10,973 nucleotides of DNA from Paracoccaceae bacterium (lineage in GTDB: Bacteria > Pseudomonadota > Alphaproteobacteria > Rhodobacterales > Rhodobacteraceae): NCBI GenBank assembly GCA_007119835.1, contig SKOX01000476.1, positions 1-10,973 on the forward strand. Reading direction: 5' to 3'. A program made the position numbers and the translations under genes. The notes beneath the pieces are model-generated. The model saw nothing but the letters and a program-made list of their open reading frames with translations, was not told the DNA's origin and did no database searches. This document shows, piece after piece, positions 6,765 to 10,973 of this stretch (position 1 is the stretch's first letter; each line of letters opens with the position of its first letter).

Positions 6765-6792
6765 CCTGTCCCAAGCCTGGGCGGGGGACAGG
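6765..6792 (+). promoter_or_regulatory. Hairpin that could mask the ribosome binding site of the GGDEF-EAL gene
   Basis: CCTGTCCC (6765-6772) and GGGACAGG (6785-6792) are perfect 8-bp reverse complements with a 12-base loop. The right arm carries most of the only purine-rich Shine-Dalgarno-like stretch, GGGGGA (6783-6788), placed 7 bases before GTG 6796. If folded in the mRNA it would hide the ribosome binding site. Its role depends on GTG 6796 being the start; with the alternative TTG at 6745 it would lie in coding sequence. Confidence 0.45.
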
Positions 6793-6795
6793 GTT

Positions 6796-8451
6796 GTGAG
6801 GCATTTGGATCACGTCGGTCAGTCGGTTTCCGATCAGGTCGGGCAGGCGATTTCCGTGGAGCTCCTCGGGCACGCGCTCGACGCCATGGCGGCGGGGGCG
6901 CTCGTCCTCGACGACACCGGGCGCATCCTCTTCGCCAACGCCGCCGCCCGGACGCTGCTGCGCCCGCTCGCCCCCGAGGGGCGGCTTCTCGCCGAGGCGC
7001 TGCCGGGGGCCGACCTGTCCGAGCTCGCGGCGGCGGCGGCGACCGGCGAGCACATCCGCATCACGCCGGATCGCGGCCCCGCGATCGAGATCCAGCCGCG
7101 GGCGCTCGCGCCCGGCACCTACGTCGTGACGCTCGCCCAGGTCAGGACCGACGGCGGCGACCCGCTCACCGGCCTTGCCGACCGCGGCCGGCTGCGCGCG
7201 GAGCTCGAGGCGAACCTCGCCCGCATCCGGCGCGGCGGGCAGCCGCTCGCGGTGCTCTGCCTCGATCTCGACCGCTTCAAGGAGGTCAACGACACCCTCG
7301 GCCACCCCACCGGCGACGCGCTGCTGCGCCGGGTCGCCGAGCGGCTGCGCAAGACCGTCCGCGGCGAGGATCTCGTCGCGCGGATCGGCGGCGACGAGTT
7401 CGTCATCATCCAGACCAACACCCGCGACCCCCGCGCCGCGGACGCGCTGGCCCGCCGCCTCGTGGAGGCCGTCTGCCGGCCCTATGTCATCGACGGGCAG
7501 GCGATCACCATCGGGGTGAGCATCGGCATCGCCAAGGCACCCTGCGACGGCGACGAGCCCGACGCGCTCGTCAGGCACGCCGACCTCGCGCTCTATCGCG
7601 CCAAGGCCGAGGGCCGCGGCAACTACCGCTTCTTCGAGCCGGAGATGGACGCGCAGGTCAAGGCGCGCCGGGCGCTGGAGCAGCAGCTGGCCGCGGCGCT
7701 GCCGTGCGGCCAGTTCCACCTTGCCTTCCAGCCCCAGATCGGGCTCGAGAGCGACCGCGTCGCGGGCTTCGAGGCGCTCCTGCGCTGGACGCACCCCGAG
7801 CGCGGCGCCATCGCGCCGGGCGAGTTCATCCCGGTGGCCGAGGAATGCGGCCTCATGGATCAGATCGGTGCCTGGGTGCTGTCGGCCGCCTGCGAGGCGG
7901 CGGCGGGCTGGCCGGCCTCGGCGATGGTCGCGGTCAACGTCTCCGCCGTGCAGTTCCGCAAGGGCTGCATCCTGCCGGCGGTGACCGCGGCGCTCGCCGC
8001 CTCGGGCCTGCCGCCGGGCCGGCTCGAGCTGGAGATCACCGAAGCCGCCCTGCTCCAGAACGCCGATGCCGTCGTGGCCGCCCTCAAGGAGCTCCGGGCA
8101 CTCGGGGTGCGCATCTCGCTCGACGACTTCGGAACCGGCTATTCCAGCCTCAGCCACCTGCAGCGCTTCGCCTTCGACAAGATCAAGATCGACCGCAGCT
8201 TCGTCCAGGGCCTGGCCGGGGATTCCGACCGGCAGGCGATCATGCGGGCGCTCGCGGGCCTCGGCTCGAGCCTCGGCATCGAGATCGTGGCCGAGGGCGT
8301 GGAGACCGCCGAACAGCTGGCCCAGCTGCGCGCGCTCGGGTGCAGCGGCGTGCAGGGCTACCTGATCGGCCGGCCGCTGTCGTGCGAGGCGGCGACGGCG
8401 CTCGCAGCCGCGCAGCGGGTCGCCGATGCGGCTTGCGGAGCGGGCGCTTGA
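6796..8451 (+). CDS. PAS-like/GGDEF/EAL cyclic-di-GMP enzyme (probably bifunctional), PapA-like
   Basis: A 551-residue cytosolic c-di-GMP enzyme (numbering from GTG 6796). Residues about 20-115 resemble a small PAS domain (ALVLDDTGRILFANAAA). The GGDEF domain begins at DPLTGL (122), has GGDEF at 198-202 and an allosteric I-site R189-x-x-D192 exactly five residues before it. The EAL domain keeps FQP (311), EALLRW (326), NVS (Asn381), ExTE (Glu413, Glu416), DDFGTGYSSLS (443-), KIDRSF (Lys464), EGVE (Glu500) and QGY (Gln520), all positions needed for phosphodiesterase activity. Both opposing activities may therefore be present. There is no transmembrane segment or signal peptide. GTG is preferred because of the GGGGGA upstream; TTG 6745 and ATG 6886 are alternatives, the latter cutting into the PAS region. 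Its stop overlaps the BLUF start, making the BLUF protein the likely input partner. Confidence 0.9.
   Translation: MRHLDHVGQSVSDQVGQAISVELLGHALDAMAAGALVLDDTGRILFANAAARTLLRPLAPEGRLLAEALPGADLSELAAAAATGEHIRITPDRGPAIEIQPRALAPGTYVVTLAQVRTDGGDPLTGLADRGRLRAELEANLARIRRGGQPLAVLCLDLDRFKEVNDTLGHPTGDALLRRVAERLRKTVRGEDLVARIGGDEFVIIQTNTRDPRAADALARRLVEAVCRPYVIDGQAITIGVSIGIAKAPCDGDEPDALVRHADLALYRAKAEGRGNYRFFEPEMDAQVKARRALEQQLAAALPCGQFHLAFQPQIGLESDRVAGFEALLRWTHPERGAIAPGEFIPVAEECGLMDQIGAWVLSAACEAAAGWPASAMVAVNVSAVQFRKGCILPAVTAALAASGLPPGRLELEITEAALLQNADAVVAALKELRALGVRISLDDFGTGYSSLSHLQRFAFDKIKIDRSFVQGLAGDSDRQAIMRALAGLGSSLGIEIVAEGVETAEQLAQLRALGCSGVQGYLIGRPLSCEAATALAAAQRVADAACGAGA
8437..8450 (+). promoter_or_regulatory. 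Ribosome binding site and TTG start joining the c-di-GMP enzyme to the BLUF gene
   Basis: GGAG (8437-8440) lies 7 bases before TTG 8448-8450. The TTG shares two bases with the TGA stop (8449-8451) of the GGDEF-EAL gene, giving a TTGA overlap. A TTG at 8433 is another in-frame choice but lacks a clear ribosome site. The arrangement implies that ribosomes ending on the enzyme restart on the BLUF protein. Confidence 0.55.
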
Positions 8452-8954
8452 AGCGTCCGGGCGCCGGGCTCTACCGCCTCGTCTACGCCAGCCGCAGCTG
8501 CGCGCCGAGCGCAGCGATGGAGCGCCGGCATCTCCGGGAAATTCTCGAGATCAGCCGCGCGCGCAATGCCGGCGCCGGGATCACCGGCGCCCTGACGCTC
8601 GCTGGCGGCACCTTCGGCCAGGTCCTCGAGGGCAGTCTCGGGCCCGTGGAGGCCGCCTTCGAGCGGATCGAGCGCGACGGGCGGCATCGCGACCTGCTCC
8701 TCCTCGACCTCGCGCCGATCCCTGCCCGCAGCTTCGGCGCCTGGCCGATGGCCTTCGTCCTGCCCGACGCGCTGTCGCGGCTCGACGAGGTCGTGCAGCA
8801 CAGCGGCTTCACCGCCGGCGTCCGGGCGGGCGAGCGTCTGCAAGCGCTGCTCTGCGACCGGCTCTGCGCCCGCCGCACGCTTCCCTTCCCCGGCGGCGCG
8901 GCTCCGCCGCACCGGCGGCAGACAAAGCGGTCAGATCCGGCAGTTAAGGGGTGA
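8448..8954 (+). CDS. Short BLUF-domain blue-light receptor (PapB/PixD/BlrB class)
   Basis: A 168-residue BLUF protein, which binds FAD and senses blue light through a hydrogen-bond switch. All signature residues are present: Tyr13 in LYRLVYASRS, Asn40 in SRARNAGAGITGAL, Gln58 in GGTFGQVLEG, and Trp99 with Met101 in SFGAWPMAFV. These align with Tyr21, Asn45, Gln63, Trp104 and Met106 of AppA, so it should be photoactive. The domain covers about residues 8-105. It is followed by a helical segment (about 107-141) of the kind that relays the signal in short BLUF proteins, and then by a Pro/Arg/Lys-rich tail without obvious fold. There is no fused output domain. The TTG start overlaps the stop of the PAS-GGDEF-EAL gene. 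In Rhodopseudomonas palustris a BLUF protein (PapB) controls an EAL protein (PapA), and the same partnership is inferred here. Confidence 0.9.
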   Translation: MKRPGAGLYRLVYASRSCAPSAAMERRHLREILEISRARNAGAGITGALTLAGGTFGQVLEGSLGPVEAAFERIERDGRHRDLLLLDLAPIPARSFGAWPMAFVLPDALSRLDEVVQHSGFTAGVRAGERLQALLCDRLCARRTLPFPGGAAPPHRRQTKRSDPAVKG

Positions 8955-8960
8955 AAGACC

Positions 8961-8985
8961 CTCGGGAAGTGCGCTAAAGCCCGAG
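8961..8985 (+). terminator. Small hairpin after the BLUF gene
   Basis: CTCGGG (8961-8966) and CCCGAG (8980-8985) are reverse complements with a 13-base loop, starting 7 bases after the BLUF stop. The stem is only 6 bp and no T-tract follows, so this is a weak candidate for the end of the light-sensing operon. The rest of the 61-base gap up to 9016 shows no clear promoter or strong ribosome binding site. Confidence 0.25.
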
Positions 8986-9015
8986 AGCAGCCGCCCTCTC
9001 CCGGACCGCGAGCCC

Positions 9016-9930
9016 ATGAGCATCTACCTCCCCGTCGCAGAGGTGTCCGTCAGCATCTTGATGCTGCTCGGGATCGGCGGGATGGTCGGCCTTCTGTCCG
9101 GCCTCTTCGGGGTGGGCGGCGGGTTCATCCTGACGCCGATCCTGTTCTTCATCGGCATCCCGCCCGCCGTGGCCGTCGCCTCGGCCGCCAACCAGATCGT
9201 CGGCTCGTCCTTCTCGGCCTTCCTTGCCCATCTCAAGCGAAAGACCGTCGACTTCAAGATGGGGGGCGTGCTGCTGGCGGGCGGCCTCGTCGGCTCGGCG
9301 TTCGGGGTGCAGCTCTTCACCATGCTGACGCGCGCAGGCCAGATCGAGCTCTTCGTGAGCCTCGCCTACGTCGTGCTGCTCGGCAGCATCGGCGGGCTCA
9401 TGCTCTACGAGAGCGTCGGCGCGCTCAGGCGGCAGAAGAACTCCAACGCGCTCCTCCAGCCGCGCAAGCGGCACAGCTGGGTGCACGGCCTGCCGCTCAA
9501 GATGCGCTTCCGCACGAGCCACCTGTACGTCTCGGCCATCCCGCCCTTCGTCATCGGGCTGATCGTCGGCGTGCTCGCCGCCATCCTTGGGGTGGGCGGC
9601 GGCTTCATCATGGTGCCGGCGATGATCTACCTGATCGGAATGCCGACCAAGGTCGTCATCGGCACCTCGGTCTTCCAGTTCCTCTTCGTCACCGGCTTCA
9701 CCACCGTCATGCACGCCTGGCAGAGCCAGACCGTCGACGTCCTGCTCGCGCTCATCCTGCTGATCGGCGGCGTGATCGGCGCCCAGGTCGGCGTGTCGCT
9801 CGCGACGCGGCTCAGGGCCGAGCAGCTCCGCGTGCTGCTCGCGCTTCTCGTGCTGGTGGTCGGGTTCCAGCTGTTCCTCGAGCTGGTGCTGCAGCCCGAC
9901 GAGCGCTATTCGCTTTCGGTGGCGCGATGA
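9016..9930 (+). CDS. TauE/SafE-family membrane permease (putative sulfite/anion exporter)
   Basis: A 304-residue integral membrane protein of the TauE/SafE (formerly DUF81) family, proposed to move sulfite, sulfoacetate or related organosulfur anions out of the cell. It is an internal duplication. GVGGGFILTPI (32-42) in the first half repeats as GVGGGFIMVPA (192-202). The KTVDFKMGGVLLAGGLVGSA segment is echoed by TVDVLLALILLIGGVIGAQV. About 8 hydrophobic segments are split by a basic loop around residues 138-165. At DNA level the 14-mer GGGGTGGGCGGCGG recurs exactly 480 bases apart. The ATG start lacks a good Shine-Dalgarno but fits family N-termini. Its stop overlaps the next start by four bases (ATGA). 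The substrate cannot be told from sequence; no taurine or sulfite metabolism gene is nearby. Confidence 0.88.
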   Translation: MSIYLPVAEVSVSILMLLGIGGMVGLLSGLFGVGGGFILTPILFFIGIPPAVAVASAANQIVGSSFSAFLAHLKRKTVDFKMGGVLLAGGLVGSAFGVQLFTMLTRAGQIELFVSLAYVVLLGSIGGLMLYESVGALRRQKNSNALLQPRKRHSWVHGLPLKMRFRTSHLYVSAIPPFVIGLIVGVLAAILGVGGGFIMVPAMIYLIGMPTKVVIGTSVFQFLFVTGFTTVMHAWQSQTVDVLLALILLIGGVIGAQVGVSLATRLRAEQLRVLLALLVLVVGFQLFLELVLQPDERYSLSVAR

Positions 9931-10724
9931 GACGCCTCGTCCTCGCCCTCCTCCTCGCGCTCGCACCGCCTGTCGCCGCGCCCGTCGCAACGCCGGTCGT
10001 GGCCCAGGAGAGGATCGTGACCGGCATCTCGACCGACAACATCGCGCTCAGCGCGACGTTCGAAGGCACCGAGGTCTTCGTATTCGGCGCGATCCGCCGC
10101 GAGGAGCCGCTCCCCGAGGAGGCGGGTCCGCTCGACATCATCATCACGCTCCGCGGTCCGCCGCAGCCGCTCTGGGTGCGGCGCAAGGAGCGCCGCTTCG
10201 GCATCTGGATGAATACCGAGGCGGTGCGCGTCTCCCGGACGCCGAGCTTCTACGCCGCGGCGAGCACCCGGCGTCTGCACGAGATCCTCACCGAGACCGA
10301 GCGGCTCCGCTGGGGCATCGGCATGGACCAGGCCGTCCGGCACGTCGGCGGGCATCCGGCGATCGACGACACCCGGCCCTTCGCCGAGGCCGTGGTGCGG
10401 ATCAAGGAGGACGAGGGCCTCTACGCCCGGATGGACGGCGCGGTGCGGCTGATGGAGGAGACGCTGTTCCAGACCACCTTCACGCTGCCCGCCAACCTCG
10501 TGGAGGGCGACTACATGGCGGAGTTCTTCCTGGTGCGCGAGCGTGCGGTGATCCACCGGGGCGTGACGACGATCACGGTGCAGAAGACCGGGATCGAGCG
10601 CTGGCTCTACAATCTCTCGCGCGAGCAGCCGATCGTCTACGGCCTGCTGGCGGTCGGGCTGGCGTTGCTCGCCGGCTGGCTTGCGTCCTACGCCTTCTCG
10701 GCCTTCCGCCTCGCCCGTCGCTAG
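9927..10724 (+). CDS. Alph_Pro_TM (TIGR02186) family protein: exported, C-terminally anchored, unknown function
   Basis: A 265-residue protein of the alphaproteobacterial putative transmembrane family Alph_Pro_TM/TIGR02186, with no assigned function. Residues 1-27 form a signal peptide ending in VVA before QER. The body from 28 to about 230 is a soluble, beta-rich region with EVFVFGAIRR (49-58) and PLWVRRKERRFGIWMNTE (81-98), typical of the family. A single membrane helix at about 236-258 is followed by a short basic tail (FRLARR). The expected topology is a periplasmic domain anchored in the inner membrane with a cytoplasmic tail. The ATGA overlap with the TauE/SafE gene suggests that they are produced together. 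I recall this pairing as recurrent in alphaproteobacteria, which would make the protein an accessory subunit of the exporter (inference). Confidence 0.8.
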   Translation: MRRLVLALLLALAPPVAAPVATPVVAQERIVTGISTDNIALSATFEGTEVFVFGAIRREEPLPEEAGPLDIIITLRGPPQPLWVRRKERRFGIWMNTEAVRVSRTPSFYAAASTRRLHEILTETERLRWGIGMDQAVRHVGGHPAIDDTRPFAEAVVRIKEDEGLYARMDGAVRLMEETLFQTTFTLPANLVEGDYMAEFFLVRERAVIHRGVTTITVQKTGIERWLYNLSREQPIVYGLLAVGLALLAGWLASYAFSAFRLARR

Positions 10725-10754
10725 GGGCGCGAGGGTGGCGCGCGGAAGCCTGCA

Positions 10755-10973
10755 GTGAGGATCGTCGGCGGCGCGCATCGCGGCACGAGGCTCTCCGGAC
10801 CCGCGCCCGGCGACCGCCGCATCCGCCCGACGAGCGACCGGGTGCGCGAGAGCCTGTTCAACCTCCTCGCGCATCGTCCCGAGGGCGACCCGGTCGCGGG
10901 CGCCCGCGTGCTCGACCTCTTCGCCGGCACCGGCGCGCTTGCCCTCGAGGCGCTCAGCCGCGGCGCCGAGGCC
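10755..10973 (+). CDS. rsmD: RsmD, 16S rRNA guanine-N2 (G966) methyltransferase, 5' part
   Basis: The first 73 codons of RsmD, which methylates G966 (E. coli numbering) of 16S rRNA using S-adenosylmethionine; the gene runs off the window. The start [13 protein letters not shown] is characteristic, followed by [17 protein letters not shown] (22-38), the conserved RPTxDRVRExLFN segment. [20 protein letters not shown] (51-70) is the SAM-binding motif I. The start is GTG 10755, read as Met, with GGAAG (10744-10748) six bases upstream. The gap to the preceding stop is 30 bases with no terminator, so it may be read through from the upstream pair. Confidence 0.93.
   Translation, partial: MRIVGGAHRGTRLSGPAPGDRRIRPTSDRVRESLFNLLAHRPEGDPVAGARVLDLFAGTGALALEALSRGAEA

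Noticed and set aside
6745..6795. N-terminal extension of the GGDEF-EAL protein from TTG 6745
   Set aside because: There is no ribosome binding site before it, and the region carries a perfect hairpin and a Shine-Dalgarno-like run next to GTG 6796. Not fully excluded.
6703..8157. 484-codon antisense open frame opposite the GGDEF-EAL gene
   Set aside because: No domain is recognisable, and the opposite strand encodes an unmistakable GGDEF-EAL protein.
8426..8947. Alternative frame with ATG 8426 over the BLUF gene
   Set aside because: Its translation is Arg/Ala/Pro-rich without motifs; the BLUF signature lies in the frame starting at TTG 8448.
9110..9610. Repeated 14-mer within the TauE/SafE gene
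   Set aside because: Not a mobile or regulatory repeat: it reflects the known internal duplication of this transporter family.

Overview
This 11 kb window is very GC-rich and densely packed. Every convincing gene lies on the + strand, with short gaps and frequent stop/start overlaps. Several features point to an alphaproteobacterium: the tsaB-rimI pair, a non-lipoprotein BMP-type nucleoside-binding protein, a short BLUF protein, a TauE/SafE exporter followed by an Alph_Pro_TM (TIGR02186) protein, and an EcfG-type promoter motif. I cannot name the genus. No stretch longer than 300 bases lacks a gene. I saw no tRNA, rRNA, CRISPR array, insertion sequence or transfer boundary.

Layout: (1) 1-531, the end of tsaB overlapping a complete rimI. 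(2) 616-6064, a five-gene operon: periplasmic BMP-family binding protein, double-NBD ATPase, two permeases and purine-nucleoside phosphorylase. Its junctions are 3 bp apart or overlapping. It reads as import of a purine nucleoside followed by phosphorolysis to base and (deoxy)ribose-1-phosphate. It ends in an 11-bp-stem hairpin that contains the phosphorylase stop codon. (3) 6174-6662, a ferritin-like DUF892 (YciE/YciF) protein preceded by GGAAC-N16-CGTT, an exact match to the alphaproteobacterial general-stress (EcfG) promoter consensus. (4) 6796-8954, a PAS-like/GGDEF/EAL cyclic-di-GMP enzyme whose stop codon overlaps the TTG start of a short BLUF blue-light receptor. Both enzymatic domains keep their key residues. 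(5) 9016-10724, a TauE/SafE-type permease overlapping an Alph_Pro_TM protein. (6) 10755-end, the 5' part of rsmD.

The most interesting unit is region 4. It looks like a two-gene, translationally coupled light-to-c-di-GMP switch, in which the photoreceptor is a separate protein rather than fused to the EAL domain. A related arrangement (PapA/PapB in Rhodopseudomonas palustris) is known as far as I recall. What stands out here is an intact GGDEF with I-site, non-ATG starts on both genes, and a hairpin that could mask the ribosome binding site of the enzyme gene. The window's four TTAA tetranucleotides all sit in a shared CCTTAAC heptamer, in or beside intergenic DNA. Two of them lie upstream of this module.
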